Of a DNA stretch of 64,000 nucleotides, positions 1 through 11,644 are shown piece by piece (the first letter of the stretch is position 1; every line of letters begins with the position of its first letter). The position numbers were made by a program, and so were the translations under genes. The stretch spans positions 124,001 through 188,000 of the forward strand of contig JAHCJP010000002.1 of the NCBI GenBank assembly GCA_026126205.1, in the 5' to 3' direction. The notes beneath the pieces were generated by a model that saw only the letters and a list, made by a program, of their open reading frames with translations, did not search any database and was not told the origin of the DNA. The stretch comes from Maricaulaceae bacterium. Lineage in GTDB: Bacteria > Pseudomonadota > Alphaproteobacteria > Caulobacterales > Maricaulaceae.

Positions 1-608
1 CCCGCCGCTTCTTCCTGCGCCGGGTTCAGGGCCAGGCCCGGCCGCTCCGGGTCCGGCGCCGCGAAAGGCGGGTCGGCGGGGCGGACAATCTTCTCCAGCC
101 CCCCGGCGGCGGCCAGCGCCGTCACCACCCTGGGGTTGACCCCGGCCGCGCGGGCGATGTCGGCCGCGCCCGCCTCGCCCAGTTTCGCGGCTGCGGCGAG
201 GACGCGCTTCCGGGCGGGCGTCAGGCGTAGCATGGAGTGAGCCTCTGACACCCTATAGAAGACGACGCTGGATGGGGGGGTAAGCGGGGCCTCTCCGCGC
301 AGCGCCATGCGCAGCACCGGACCTGGCCATTGCGCCAGGTAACGCGCTGTAAAGTCTATGAAATTGCGGAATCCTTCGCCCATCGGCGCGCCGGGCAGCT
401 TCTCCGCCAGCGGCTTCAGCGCCCGCCCGGTTTCGCCCTCGCCTATCCCCCACGCCACCCCCTGCGCCAGCCGCTTGCCCAAAGGCGCGCGCACATGGTC
501 GCCGGGATGGATATCCATGCCGTCCGGAACCGCGTAATCGAACGCTTCGGGCAGCGGCAGGGGGAAAAGCACCGACGCCCGGCGGGGGTTATCCTGCTTG
601 CGACTCAT
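1..608 (-). CDS. priA: Primosomal protein N' (PriA), N-terminal part, cut by window edge
   Basis: PriA is the superfamily 2 helicase that recognises stalled or recombined forks and reloads the replicative helicase. Only about 200 N-terminal residues lie in the window; the helicase core is beyond position 1. Reading leftwards from the ATG at 608, the protein begins MSRKQDNPRRASVLFPLPLP, then EAFDYAVPDG and VRAPLGKRLAQGVAWG. This is the typical start of the PriA 3'-DNA-binding domain. A winged-helix-like stretch follows (LTPARKRVLAAAAKLGEAG). An in-frame ATG at 620 would add four residues; neither start has a clear Shine-Dalgarno sequence. It is divergent from the DUF484 gene, and the ~110 bp between them must hold both promoters. 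Confidence 0.85.
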   Translation of the reverse strand, partial: MSRKQDNPRRASVLFPLPLPEAFDYAVPDGMDIHPGDHVRAPLGKRLAQGVAWGIGEGETGRALKPLAEKLPGAPMGEGFRNFIDFTARYLAQWPGPVLRMALRGEAPLTPPSSVVFYRVSEAHSMLRLTPARKRVLAAAAKLGEAGAADIARAAGVNPRVVTALAAAGGLEKIVRPADPPFAAPDPERPGLALNPAQEEAA

Positions 609-721
609 CGCATGAAGCATACGCGGCGCGCGCGAATTCACAGCCCCGTTAAGCAAAATCCAACACCCTTCGCGCAGGATGGCTCCAACGCAAAGACTGA
701 ACCAATTCAGCAAGCGGGTGG

Positions 722-1420
722 ATGGATATGATGGGTCTCGCGAAACGCGAAAGAACGACGCATGCCGGCATTGATGCAAGCGCCATCAGGGCCGCGGTGA
801 TGGCCGATCCGGCGTTGATCACCGGCGACGCCGAACTGCTGGCGCGCCTCGCCGGCGACGCTTCGGACGGCAATATCGTCGATCTCGGCGCGCGGGCGCG
901 CATGGCGCTTTGCTCTGAAAATCAACGGCTTAAATCCGAGATGCGCGAGTTCGCCGCCGCGGCGCGCGCCAATCTGGCCGTTCAGGCGCAGGCGCATATG
1001 GCGGTGCTGGCGGTGATGGAGGTCGAAAGCCTTGCGGCGCTGGACCGCGCGCTGTCCGGCCGCATCGCCGGGGCGCTGGGCGTCGACGCGGCGCGGGTGT
1101 TCATCGAGGGACAGGCGCAACCCGCCAACGCCCGCGCCGTGCTGGCCGCCGCGCCGGGCATGGCGGAAAAACTGCTGGGCGAGGGCGCGGAATATGTCGG
1201 CGAGGCCGCCCCCGCCACCGCGGCGGCGCTGTACGGGCCGCAGGGACCGCGCATCGCCTCGCACGCGCTGGTGCGGCTTTATGTGCGCGGGCGCGAGGGC
1301 GTTCTGGCGCTGGGCGCGCGCGATGCGCACGCCTTCCAGCCCGGCCAGGGCACGGAGCTGCTGAACTTCCTCGCCCGCGCCATCGAGCGCAGGATCGCGG
1401 CATGGATCGACCCGGCCTGA
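722..1420 (+). CDS. DUF484 family protein
   Basis: This is a cytoplasmic protein of 232 residues. It matches the DUF484 family, which has a GAF-like fold and lies beside xerC in many Proteobacteria; its molecular role is not established. The N-terminal part (about residues 15-45) carries the typical 'IRAAVMADPALI' start. A charged helix follows (SENQRLKSEMREF), then an alanine-rich GAF-like half. The 3' end overlaps xerC by 19 bp, so the two genes are probably co-transcribed and translationally coupled. Starts at 728 and 731 are also possible. The one at 722 has a GGGTGG sequence just upstream. Confidence 0.85.
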   Translation: MDMMGLAKRERTTHAGIDASAIRAAVMADPALITGDAELLARLAGDASDGNIVDLGARARMALCSENQRLKSEMREFAAAARANLAVQAQAHMAVLAVMEVESLAALDRALSGRIAGALGVDAARVFIEGQAQPANARAVLAAAPGMAEKLLGEGAEYVGEAAPATAAALYGPQGPRIASHALVRLYVRGREGVLALGARDAHAFQPGQGTELLNFLARAIERRIAAWIDPA

Positions 1421-2355
1421 GCGAAACCGATTCCCGCCTTGGCGCGGCGGCGGCGCTGACCGCCTGGGCGGAGCATCTGAGCGGCGAACGCCGGGCCAGT
1501 GTCAACACGCTGGCCGCCTATATGCGTGATCTTGAAGGCTTTATAGAATTTCTGTCCGGCCATCTGGGCCGGGTTCCGGATCTGGGTGATTTGCAGGCGC
1601 TGAAGGCGGCGGATTTCCGCGCCTTTCTGGCGCAGCGGCGGCGCGACGGCCTGTCGGCCCGATCGCTGGCGCGCACGCTGTCTTCCCTGCGAGGTTTCTA
1701 TCGCTATGCCGGGCGGCGCTGGGGGGTGGAGAACGCGGCCCTGACCCTGATCGAAGGGCCGAAACCGCCGCGCGCGCGGCCGAAACCGGTCAGCGAAAGC
1801 GCCGCCGCCGCCCTGATCGCCGAAACCGCGCAGCGCGGCGGCGAACAATGGGTCATGGCCCGCGACGCCGCGGTGCTGACCCTGCTTTACGGCTGCGGCC
1901 TGCGGATATCAGAGGCGCTGGCCCTGACCGGCGGCGACCGGCCGTTGCCGCCCGCCCTGCGCGTCATGGGCAAGGGCGGCAAGATGCGCCTCGCCCCGGT
2001 GCTGCCCGCCGTGCGCGAGGCGGTGGAGCAATACGCCGCCCTGTGCCCCTGGCCGCTCGGCGCCGCGGGACCTCTGTTCCGCGCCGCGCGCGGCGGGCCG
2101 CTGGGCCCGCGCGAGGTGCAGAAACGCATGCAGCATCTACGCTCGCGTCTCGGCCTCGCGCCAACTGCTACTCCACATGCCTTGCGTCATGCTTTCGCCA
2201 CCCATCTGCTCACCCATGGCGGCGATCTGCGCGCCATTCAGGAGTTGCTGGGCCATGCCAGCCTCTCGACCACGCAGATCTACGCCGAGGTGGAGCCGGC
2301 CCGGCTGCTGGCGATTCATGACAGCGCGCATCCGCGGGCGCGGCGCCAAGCCTAG
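1402..2355 (+). CDS. xerC: Tyrosine recombinase XerC
   Basis: This is a site-specific tyrosine recombinase which, with XerD, resolves chromosome dimers at dif during division. It has 317 residues, normal for the family. The N-terminal SAM-like core-binding domain covers about residues 15-110. The catalytic domain shows the expected residues: R168 (CGLRISE), K191 (MGKGGK), H259-x-x-R262 (HALRHAFATH), H285 (LLGHASLSTTQ) and nucleophile Y294 (IYAEV). All are intact, so it should be active. It overlaps DUF484 upstream and is convergent with aceB, with a palindromic repeat between them. XerD cannot be fully excluded, but the DUF484 linkage favours XerC. Confidence 0.93.
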   Translation: MDRPGLSETDSRLGAAAALTAWAEHLSGERRASVNTLAAYMRDLEGFIEFLSGHLGRVPDLGDLQALKAADFRAFLAQRRRDGLSARSLARTLSSLRGFYRYAGRRWGVENAALTLIEGPKPPRARPKPVSESAAAALIAETAQRGGEQWVMARDAAVLTLLYGCGLRISEALALTGGDRPLPPALRVMGKGGKMRLAPVLPAVREAVEQYAALCPWPLGAAGPLFRAARGGPLGPREVQKRMQHLRSRLGLAPTATPHALRHAFATHLLTHGGDLRAIQELLGHASLSTTQIYAEVEPARLLAIHDSAHPRARRQA

Positions 2356-2405
2356 ATCCGGATCGGTCTCACCTAATCGACCTGGCTCAAGAGTCTTTTG
2401 GGGTC

Positions 2406-2450
2406 GCGTGATCGAACCGGTGAACCGGTTCCCACGTCACCTGATCACGC
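2406..2450. repeat. Palindromic intergenic repeat between xerC and aceB
   Basis: The outer arms GCGTGATC (2406-2413) and GATCACGC (2443-2450) are perfect inverted repeats. Inside them GAACCGG (2414-2420) and CCGGTTC (2425-2431) form a second, contiguous stem with a TGAA loop. It resembles the large alphaproteobacterial family of about 50 bp palindromes of the type AGAGCRTGATC...GATCAYGCTCT. Its place between two convergent genes suggests a bidirectional terminator or mRNA-stabilising role. No second copy of this exact type was seen in the window. Confidence 0.7.
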
Positions 2451-2451
2451 T

Positions 2452-4083
2452 CTAATCGAACTCCACCAGCCGCATCGGGGTTTTCAGCCCGTCGGTGAGG
2501 CGATCATAGCCTGGTAGGGTCAGGAACTCGCCGAACGCCTCGGCCAGCACCAGCTCCTTCACCAGCGCCGCGGCGGCGGCGATGCGTCGTTTCAGCTCTT
2601 CGGACTCCCCGGCTTCCTTCAGCAGCACCTTTTCGGTTTCCGTGAAGGCTTTCTCCAGCCAGGCGGCGTCCAGCGCCGTTCCCTCTTCGGATTTCACGCC
2701 GTGCCGCCGCCATTGCCAGAGCTGCGCCCGCGCGATCTCGGCGGTGGCCGCATCCTCCATCATGTTGCGGATCGGCACGGCGCCGCGTCCCCCCAGCCAG
2801 GCCGCCATATAGCGTATGGCGACGTCGATATTCTCTTTCGCGCCCGCCTCGGTCACCGTTCCCTTCACCGGGGCCAGCAGTTGCGCCGGCCCGAAGGGCG
2901 CATCGGTCTGCAGCGCGATCTGGTTGGCGTCGGGCATCAGCCGGTCGAACACCGCCCTGACCGGCGCCACCAGGTCCGGATGCGCCACCCAGGCGCCGTC
3001 ATGGCCGTCTTTGGCCTCGCGCTGCTTGTCCGCCTTCACCTGCTCGAAGGCGCGCGCGTTCGCCGCCTCGTCGCCCCTGACCGGGATGAAGGCCGACATG
3101 CCGCCCATGGCGTGGGCGCCGCGGCGGTGGCAGACGCTGATCACCCGCTGCGAATAGGCGCGCATGAAAGGCGCCGTCATCGTCACCTGCGCCCGGTCGG
3201 GAAGCACCCGGTCCGGATGTGCGCTCAACCGCTTGATATAGCTGAAGATATAGTCCCAGCGCCCGCAGTTCAGGCCGACGCAGTAATCACGCAGTTCGTA
3301 CAGGATTTCGTCCAGCTCGAAGGCGGCGGTGAGGGTTTCGATCAGCACCGTGGCGCGGATGGTTCCGCGCTCCAGCCCCAGCGTCTCCTCGGCGTGCTGG
3401 AACACCAGCGCCCACAGCCGCGCCTCGAACCGGTTCTCCAGCTTCGGCAGGTAGAAATACGGCCCCGTGCCGCGCATCTCCAGCGCGGCGTGATTGTGAT
3501 AGAGATAGAGGCCGAAATCGAACAGCGAGGCCGATATCGGCGCGCCGTTAATCCGCAAATGCCGCTCCTCCAGATGCCAGCCGCGCGGGCGCACCAGCAG
3601 CGTCGCGGCGTCGGAATTGATCCGGTAGCGCTTGCCGGACTTTTCATCCGCGAAGTCGATCTTGCGGCGGATGGCGTCGCGCAGGTTCGCCTGCCCCTCG
3701 ATGATGTTCGCCCATGACGGCGCAGTGGCGTCCTCGAAATCGGCCATGAAACAGCGCGCGCCGGAATTGAGCGCGTTGACGATCATCTTGCGGTCGACCG
3801 GCCCGGTGATCTCCACCCGCCGGTCACGCAAATCGTGCGGCGCCGGGCGCACCTTCCAGTTCGAGGCGCGGATGTCCGCCGTCTCCTTCGGGAAATCGGG
3901 CAGTTCGCCGGCGTCGATGCGCTCCTGACGCGCCTCCCGCTCGGCCAGCAGGGCGAGGCGGCGGGCGTCGAAGCGCCGGTGCAGGCCGGCGAGAAAAGCC
4001 AGCGCATGCGGGGCCAGGATGCCACGATAGCCGGGCTCCAGATGGCCGATCACCTCGACGCCGGAAGGGGAGATATGGGTCAT
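2452..4083 (-). CDS. aceB: Malate synthase A
   Basis: This enzyme condenses glyoxylate with acetyl-CoA to malate, the second step of the glyoxylate shunt. The protein has 543 residues, the size of isoform A (isoform G is about 720). Recognisable blocks are the N-terminal 'LLAEREARQERIDAG' region, 'ARCFMADFEDATAPSW', the metal-site region 'TVLIETLTAAFELDEILYEL', 'NCGRWDYIFSYIK' and the C-terminal 'MEDAATAEIARAQLWQW'. It lies 20 bp downstream of aceA on the same strand, so aceA-aceB form an operon for growth on C2 compounds or fatty acids. Regulation is probably by the divergent regulator at 5550. Confidence 0.96.
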   Translation of the reverse strand: MTHISPSGVEVIGHLEPGYRGILAPHALAFLAGLHRRFDARRLALLAEREARQERIDAGELPDFPKETADIRASNWKVRPAPHDLRDRRVEITGPVDRKMIVNALNSGARCFMADFEDATAPSWANIIEGQANLRDAIRRKIDFADEKSGKRYRINSDAATLLVRPRGWHLEERHLRINGAPISASLFDFGLYLYHNHAALEMRGTGPYFYLPKLENRFEARLWALVFQHAEETLGLERGTIRATVLIETLTAAFELDEILYELRDYCVGLNCGRWDYIFSYIKRLSAHPDRVLPDRAQVTMTAPFMRAYSQRVISVCHRRGAHAMGGMSAFIPVRGDEAANARAFEQVKADKQREAKDGHDGAWVAHPDLVAPVRAVFDRLMPDANQIALQTDAPFGPAQLLAPVKGTVTEAGAKENIDVAIRYMAAWLGGRGAVPIRNMMEDAATAEIARAQLWQWRRHGVKSEEGTALDAAWLEKAFTETEKVLLKEAGESEELKRRIAAAAALVKELVLAEAFGEFLTLPGYDRLTDGLKTPMRLVEFD

Positions 4084-4103
4084 GGAGGTCGCCTTTCCGG
4101 CCG

Positions 4104-5402
4104 TTATTCCGCCGCCACGTGCGTGAACTGGGCGGCTTCGGTGGATTCGCCCATCGCCGTCGTCGACGAGTGGCCGCCAGTGATCGCCAGCGACACCTTG
4201 TCGAAATAACCGGTGCCCACTTCGCGCTGGTGGCGCGTGGCGGTGTAGCCGTTTTCCTCGGACGCGAACTCGGCGCGCTGAAGCTGGGAGTAGGCGGCCA
4301 TGCCGCGGTCCTTGTAGCCGCGGGCCAGCTCGAACATGGCGTGGTTCAGGCTGTGGAAGCCGGCCAGGGTCACGAACTGGAACTTGTAGCCCATCGCCCC
4401 CAGCTCTTTCTGGAACTTCGCGATGGTGGCGCGGTCCAGATTGGCTTCCCAGTTGAAGCTGGGCGAGCAGTTATAGGCCATCATCTTGCCGGGGTGATGT
4501 TTGTGGACCGCCTCGGCGAAGCGTTTCGCCTCATGCAGGTCCGGGGTCGAGGTCTCCCACCACAGCAGGTCGGCGTAGCGGGCGAAAGCCAGGCCGCGGG
4601 CGATGCAGTGATCGACGCCGGTTCCCTCTTTCAGGCGGTGGAAACCCTCCGGCGTGCGGCCGGCGGCGAAATCGATGAAGGGGTGGTCGCGCTCGTCGGC
4701 GTCCGAGGTGATCAGCCGCGCGCTCTCCGCGTCGGTGCGCGCCACGGTGAGAGTGGGAACCCCCATCACGTCTGCGGCCAGCCGCGCCGCAATCAGGTTG
4801 CGCTCGTGCGCCGAAGTGGGGATCAGCACCTTGCCGCCGAGATGGCCGCACTTTTTCTCGGACGCCAGCTGGTCCTCGAAATGCACGCCCGCGGCGCCGG
4901 CCTCGATATAGGCCTTCATGATCTCATAGCAGTTCAGCGGGCCGCCGAAGCCGGCCTCCGCATCGGCCACGATCGGCGCGAACCAGTCGCGCTTGACCAT
5001 GCCTTCGGCGCATTCGATCTGGTCGGCGCGCTGCAGGGTGCGGTTGATGCGCCGGGCCAGCTCCGGCCCGGAATTGGCGGGATAGAGCGACTGGTCGGGA
5101 TACATGGCGCCGGCGACATTGGCGTCGGCCGCCACCTGCCAGCCGGACAGGTAGATCGCCTTCAGCCCGGCGCGCACCATCTGCATCGCCTGGTTGCCGG
5201 TCAGCGCGCCGAGCGCGTTGACATACGGTTCTTCCTTCAACAGCGCCCACAGCCGGTTGGCGCCGCGCTCGGCCAACGTCTGGGCGATAGGGAAGGAGCC
5301 GCGCAGGCGCAGCACCTCTTCCGGCGAATAAGGGCGCTCGATTCCGTCGAAGCGCCCTTTCGGCGCGTTGGGAACCAGTTGCTCGAAGGTTTGCGTCGTC
5401 AT
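4104..5402 (-). CDS. aceA: Isocitrate lyase
   Basis: Cleaves isocitrate to succinate and glyoxylate, diverting carbon from the TCA cycle. It has 432 residues, as usual for the bacterial short form. The catalytic signature KKCGH is at residues 183-187 (nucleophilic C185). Other family blocks are present, such as '[17 protein letters not shown]' and '[12 protein letters not shown]'. It is the first gene of the aceA-aceB operon and is transcribed away from the ScfR-type regulator, with a 147 bp AT-richer spacer between them. Confidence 0.97.
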   Translation of the reverse strand: MTTQTFEQLVPNAPKGRFDGIERPYSPEEVLRLRGSFPIAQTLAERGANRLWALLKEEPYVNALGALTGNQAMQMVRAGLKAIYLSGWQVAADANVAGAMYPDQSLYPANSGPELARRINRTLQRADQIECAEGMVKRDWFAPIVADAEAGFGGPLNCYEIMKAYIEAGAAGVHFEDQLASEKKCGHLGGKVLIPTSAHERNLIAARLAADVMGVPTLTVARTDAESARLITSDADERDHPFIDFAAGRTPEGFHRLKEGTGVDHCIARGLAFARYADLLWWETSTPDLHEAKRFAEAVHKHHPGKMMAYNCSPSFNWEANLDRATIAKFQKELGAMGYKFQFVTLAGFHSLNHAMFELARGYKDRGMAAYSQLQRAEFASEENGYTATRHQREVGTGYFDKVSLAITGGHSSTTAMGESTEAAQFTHVAAE

Positions 5403-5549
5403 CGCCTTGCGTCTCCCTGAATGCGTCAGCTTGCCCGCAACGCTGTCAAACAGCGGGGGTGTTGTCGATATAGCCTTTCAGGGAAAGAGGTCTTCATGTA
5501 TGATCTTTGCAATTGTCGATTGGTAATTATGTAAATTAACGGACAAAGC
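5403..5549. promoter_or_regulatory. Divergent promoter region of aceA and the ScfR-type regulator
   Basis: This spacer is strikingly AT-rich for the window (roughly 5495-5540). It contains TTTGCAA at 5506-5512, similar to the half-site of RamB-type regulators, and an AATTATGTAAATTAA stretch just before the regulator gene. It must hold both promoters and presumably the regulator's operator. No convincing -35/-10 pair could be fixed by eye. Confidence 0.5.
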
Positions 5550-6980
5550 ATGACTCCCACCCCTGACGCCCGCCCGACGGAAAAAGTGTTCGCCGGCGCG
5601 CGCCTGCGCCGCCTGCGCCGCGAACGCGGCCTGACCCAGGGCGAGGCGGCCGAGGCGCTGGGCCTGTCGGCCAGCTATCTGAACCTGCTGGAGCGCAACC
5701 AGCGCCCGGTGACGGCGCGGGTGCTGCTGGCGCTGGCCGATGTGTTCGACATCGACGTGCGCGGCTTCGCGCAGGAATCCGACAAGCAGCTGGTCGCCGA
5801 TCTGGAAGAGGCCGCCGCTGACCCGGCGCTGGCCCCGGTGGGGCTGGACCGGGTGGAGCTGGCCGAACTGGCCGAATCGCAGCCGCGCGCGGCCGAGGCA
5901 TTCGCAAGGCTCTATCAAGCCTATCGCGACTCCACCGGCGCGGCGGCGGACTTGATCGGCCGTATCTCCACTGGCGGCGGCGGCGCCGGCGCGGCGGCCG
6001 AAGCGGTGCGCGACGCTCTCGACGCCGGCCACAACCACTTCCCCGAGCTGGAGGAGGCGGCCGACGCCCTGCGCGAAGCCATCGGCCTGACCGCGCGCAA
6101 CCGCATGGCGGCGCTGGAGACGCGCCTGCAGGAGGGGCATGGCGTCGTCACCCGCGTGTTCGGAGAGGAGGTGATGGGCGGCGTGCGGCGGCGGCTGGAC
6201 CTGCACGCCCGTCGGCTGATGCTGTCGGATTCGCTGCCGATGGAATCGCGCCCGTTCCACATGGCCGCCTGCCTCGCCCTGCTGGAGGCGGGCGAGCTGA
6301 TCGACCGGCTGGCCGACGCGCCCGGATTTCAGACCAAAGAGGCGCGGGCGATGTATCGCATCAGCCTGGCGGGGTATTTCGCCGGGGCGCTGCTTATGCC
6401 CTACGCCGATTTTCTGAAGGCGGCGGAGGACAGCCGTTACGACATCGCCGTGCTGATGCGCCGGTTCGAAGCCGGCTTCGAGACTGTCTGCCACCGGCTG
6501 ACGACCCTGAACCGCCCCGGCGCGCGCGGGGTCAGCTTCTTCCTGATCCGCGTCGATGCGGCCGGCAATGTGTCGAAGCGCCATGGCGGCGGCGTGCTGC
6601 CCTTCGCGCGCGCCGGCGGCGGCTGCCCGAAATGGTCGCTGTACGAGACCTTCCGCGCGCCGGAACGGATCATCGCCCAGAGCTTCGAACTGCCGGACGG
6701 ATCGCGCTATCTGTCGGCCGCGAAAGCCGTGATCCGCGATGGCGCGCCGGGCGAACCGCCGGTGATGCAGGCCGTCGCCGTCGGCTGCGACTGGGCCGAC
6801 GCCGGCAAGGTGGTCTACGCCGACGCGCTGAAAGACGCGGCGCCCGCGAAAACCGGGCTCGCCTGCCGGGTGTGCGAACGGGCCGATTGCGGCCATCGCG
6901 CCTTTCCGCCGCTGAACCGCAAGCTGCTGCTCGACCCGTGGCGGCGCGACGTCAGCCCGTACGCCTTCGAGCCGGACTAG
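5550..6980 (+). CDS. ScfR/RamB-type transcriptional regulator (XRE HTH + ImmA/IrrE-like + C-terminal DUF2083)
   Basis: This is a 476-residue regulator of the short-chain fatty acyl-CoA family. An XRE helix-turn-helix is at about residues 14-75 (LRRLRRERGLTQGEAAEALGLSASYLN). A central region follows, resembling the degenerate IrrE/DUF955 domain (GYFAGALLMPYADFLKAAE). The C-terminal Cys-containing segment CRVCERADCGHRAFPP is diagnostic of the family. Characterised members (RamB, PccR, MccR) sense acyl-CoAs and control glyoxylate-shunt or propionyl-CoA genes. The divergent position next to aceA makes aceAB the likely target. It is convergent with sucB, with a 7 bp gap. Confidence 0.85.
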   Translation: MTPTPDARPTEKVFAGARLRRLRRERGLTQGEAAEALGLSASYLNLLERNQRPVTARVLLALADVFDIDVRGFAQESDKQLVADLEEAAADPALAPVGLDRVELAELAESQPRAAEAFARLYQAYRDSTGAAADLIGRISTGGGGAGAAAEAVRDALDAGHNHFPELEEAADALREAIGLTARNRMAALETRLQEGHGVVTRVFGEEVMGGVRRRLDLHARRLMLSDSLPMESRPFHMAACLALLEAGELIDRLADAPGFQTKEARAMYRISLAGYFAGALLMPYADFLKAAEDSRYDIAVLMRRFEAGFETVCHRLTTLNRPGARGVSFFLIRVDAAGNVSKRHGGGVLPFARAGGGCPKWSLYETFRAPERIIAQSFELPDGSRYLSAAKAVIRDGAPGEPPVMQAVAVGCDWADAGKVVYADALKDAAPAKTGLACRVCERADCGHRAFPPLNRKLLLDPWRRDVSPYAFEPD

Positions 6981-6987
6981 GCTGTAT

Positions 6988-8556
<1,569 letters not shown>

Positions 8557-8588
8557 GGCGGTCTCTTTCCTGCGTTGGGGCGTGGCGG

Positions 8589-11537
8589 TCAGTCCAGCGC
8601 CTCGGCGATCAGCGCGTCCTGTTCCTGCTTGTGGCGATAGGCGACGCCGGTGGCGGTCGATGCGGCAGCCGGCCGCCCGGCATAGCGGGCGCGGGGATGC
8701 CTGGCCTCGATCTGGCCCAGCACCCATTCCAGGTTCGGCTCCATGAAGGACCAGGCGCCCATGTTCTTCGGCTCTTCCTGACACCAGACCATCTCGGCCT
8801 GCGAAAAGCGTTTCAGTTCGTGCATCAGCGAGCGGGCGGGGATGGGGTAATACTGCTCGACCCGCAACAGGTAGATGTCGTCGATCCCGCGCGTCTCGCG
8901 CGCTTCCAGCAGGTCGTAATAGACCTTGCCGGAACAGATCACCACCCGGCGGATTTTATCATCCGCGACCAGGCCGGTTCCGCCATCTTTCGCGTCGGCG
9001 CCGTCCCACAGCACGCGGTGGAAGGACGAGTCCGGCCCCATGTCGGCGAGGGTGGAGACGCAGCGCTTGTGACGCAGCAGCGATTTCGGCGTCATCACGA
9101 TCAGCGGTTTGCGGAAATTGCGGTGAATCTGCCGCCGCAGGGCGTGAAAATAGTTCGCCGGCGTGGTGCAGTTCACCACCTGCATATTGTCCTGCGCGCA
9201 GGATTGCAGGAAGCGCTCGAGGCGGGCGGAGGAATGCTCCGGCCCCTGGCCCTCGTATCCGTGCGGCAGCAGCATCACCAGCCCCGACATGCGCAGCCAT
9301 TTGCGCTCGCCCGAGGCGATGAACTGGTCGATCAGCACCTGCGCGCCGTTGACGAAGTCGCCGAACTGGGCCTCCCACATCACCAGCGTGTTGGGCGCCG
9401 ACAGCGAATAGCCGTATTCGAAGCCGAGCACGGCCTCTTCCGACAGCATCGAGTCGATCACCTCATACCGCGCTTGATTCTCCGACAAATGGTTGAGGAA
9501 GGTGTGGCGCTCCTCCGTCTCCTGGTCGACGAGGTGGGAATGGCGCTGCGAGAAAGTGCCGCGGCCCGAATCCTGCCCCGACAGGCGCACGGGAAAGCCC
9601 TCGTCCAGCAGTGTGGCGAAGGCCAGGTGCTCCGCCGTGGCCCAGTCGATGCCCTCGCCGGCCTCTATCGCCTCGCGCCGCGCCTCGATCACCCGTTTCA
9701 GCGTGCGGTGGATGCTGTAATTTTCCGGGATCGCGGTCATGCGGCGGCCCAGATCGCGCAGGCGCTCCACATCAACGCCGGTGACGCCGCGGCGCTCGTC
9801 CTCCTCCGGCAGGCCAAGGCCCGACCATTGCCCGTCCAGCCAGTCGGCCTTTTTGGGCTTGAACGCCTTGCCGGCCTCGTACTCGTCGTCGAGATAGGCG
9901 TCGAACTGGCGGGCCATGCCCTCGGCCCCGGCCTCGTCGATCACGCCTTCTTCAATCAGGCGCGCCTGATAGATTTCCCGGGTCGAGGGGTGGTCCTTGA
10001 TCAGCCGGTACATGATCGGCTGGGTGAAGGACGGGTCATCGCCCTCGTTATGGCCGAAGCGGCGATAGCAGAACATGTCGACGACCACGTCCTTGCCGAA
10101 GATCTGCCGGTATTCGGCGGCGATGCGCGCGGCGTGGACCACGGCCTCGGGGTCGTCGCCGTTCACATGGAAGATCGGCGCCTGCACCATCAGCGCCACG
10201 TCGGACGGATAGGGCGATGAGCGCGAATCGCGCGGATTGGTGGTGAAGCCGATCTGGTTATTGACGATGAAGTGGATGGCGCCGCCGGTGCGATGCCCCT
10301 TCAGCCCCGACAGACCGAAGCATTCGGCGACGATGCCCTGACCGGCGAAGGCGGCGTCGCCATGCAGCAGCAGCGGCAGCACCTTCGGAAACGGGTTGTC
10401 GTCGCCCAGACGGCGCAGCTTGGTCTGCTTGGCGCGCGCCTTGCCCAGCACCACCGGGTTCACGGCCTCAAGGTGTGACGGGTTGGCGGTGAGCGACAGA
10501 TGCACCGTATTGCCGTCGAACTCGCGGTCGGACGAGGCGCCGAGATGGTACTTCACGTCGCCGGAGCCGAACTCGTCCTCGCCCTGCGTATTGCCGCCCT
10601 GGAACTCGTGGAAGATCTGGTGATAGGGCTTGCCCATCACCGCGCCCAGCACGTTCAGCCGGCCGCGGTGCGGCATGCCGATGATGATGTCGCTCACCCC
10701 CATGGCGCCGCCGCGCTTGATGATCTGCTCCAGCGCCGGAACCATCGCCTCGCCGCCGTCGAGGCCGAAGCGCTTGGTGCCGGGATAGCGCTTGTGCAGG
10801 AAGCGCTCGAAGGCCTCGGCCTCGACCAGCTTCATCAGGATCGCCGTCTTGCCTTCCGGGGTGAAGGAAATCTCCTTGTCCGGCCCCTCGAAGCGCTCCT
10901 GCAGCCAGGCTTTCTCCTGCGGGTTGGAGATGTGCATGAACTCCACGCCGATGGAGCCGCAATAAGTGCGCCGCAGAATGTCCAGCATCCTGCGGGGCGT
11001 GGCGGTCTCCAGCCCCAGATAGCCGTCGATGAAAATCTCGCGGTCCATCGCCGCGCCGTTGAAGCCGTAGCTGGCGGGGTCCAGCTCCGGCTGCGGGCCG
11101 AAAGTCGCCATGCCCAGCGGGTCCAGCTTCGCGGCCAGATGCCCGCGCATGCGGTAGGCGCGGATCATCATGATGGCGCGGATCGAATCCTGCGTCGCGG
11201 CGCGCACCGCATCCGGGTCCGCGCCCGGCATGCGCCCGGCCACTTTCTTGGGCAGGTCCGGCCCGGCCATCGCCTCCAGCACGCCCAGCGCCTCGGCCAG
11301 TTCGCCGTTCACGGCGCGCGCCGGGCGTTTCCAGCTCGCGCCCTTCGCCGCACGGTCCGCCGCCTCGGCGCTGTCGCCCAGCCCGTCGAAAAAGGCGCGC
11401 CATTCGGCCGAGACCGCATTGGGGTCGCGGGCGTGGATCGCCGCCATCTGCTCGATGAAGCTGGCGTTGCCGCCATACAGGAAGGCAGTGTCGAGGAAGG
11501 CCTGGTTGCGGTTGGTGCGTGACGTGTCGGTCATCAT
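8589..11537 (-). CDS. sucA: 2-oxoglutarate dehydrogenase E1 component
   Basis: This is the thiamine-diphosphate-dependent decarboxylase that commits 2-oxoglutarate to succinyl-CoA. It has 982 residues, typical length. Recognisable segments are the N-terminal E2-binding stretch ([17 protein letters not shown]), the active-site region [13 protein letters not shown], the TPP/Mg site [23 protein letters not shown], and the C-terminal '[14 protein letters not shown]'. It begins with two ATGs (11537 and 11534). It lies between sucD (107 bp upstream) and sucB, as expected for the TCA operon. Confidence 0.97.
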   Translation of the reverse strand: MMTDTSRTNRNQAFLDTAFLYGGNASFIEQMAAIHARDPNAVSAEWRAFFDGLGDSAEAADRAAKGASWKRPARAVNGELAEALGVLEAMAGPDLPKKVAGRMPGADPDAVRAATQDSIRAIMMIRAYRMRGHLAAKLDPLGMATFGPQPELDPASYGFNGAAMDREIFIDGYLGLETATPRRMLDILRRTYCGSIGVEFMHISNPQEKAWLQERFEGPDKEISFTPEGKTAILMKLVEAEAFERFLHKRYPGTKRFGLDGGEAMVPALEQIIKRGGAMGVSDIIIGMPHRGRLNVLGAVMGKPYHQIFHEFQGGNTQGEDEFGSGDVKYHLGASSDREFDGNTVHLSLTANPSHLEAVNPVVLGKARAKQTKLRRLGDDNPFPKVLPLLLHGDAAFAGQGIVAECFGLSGLKGHRTGGAIHFIVNNQIGFTTNPRDSRSSPYPSDVALMVQAPIFHVNGDDPEAVVHAARIAAEYRQIFGKDVVVDMFCYRRFGHNEGDDPSFTQPIMYRLIKDHPSTREIYQARLIEEGVIDEAGAEGMARQFDAYLDDEYEAGKAFKPKKADWLDGQWSGLGLPEEDERRGVTGVDVERLRDLGRRMTAIPENYSIHRTLKRVIEARREAIEAGEGIDWATAEHLAFATLLDEGFPVRLSGQDSGRGTFSQRHSHLVDQETEERHTFLNHLSENQARYEVIDSMLSEEAVLGFEYGYSLSAPNTLVMWEAQFGDFVNGAQVLIDQFIASGERKWLRMSGLVMLLPHGYEGQGPEHSSARLERFLQSCAQDNMQVVNCTTPANYFHALRRQIHRNFRKPLIVMTPKSLLRHKRCVSTLADMGPDSSFHRVLWDGADAKDGGTGLVADDKIRRVVICSGKVYYDLLEARETRGIDDIYLLRVEQYYPIPARSLMHELKRFSQAEMVWCQEEPKNMGAWSFMEPNLEWVLGQIEARHPRARYAGRPAAASTATGVAYRHKQEQDALIAEALD

Positions 11538-11644
11538 GGGTCCGGAGAGGAAAGAATCACATGATTCGCCTTCTGAGGGCGTTCTGCTTGACGATCCATT
11601 TAGAAGCCCGGCGAACGCCGCGCCATATGAACCGGACAGGCGGA

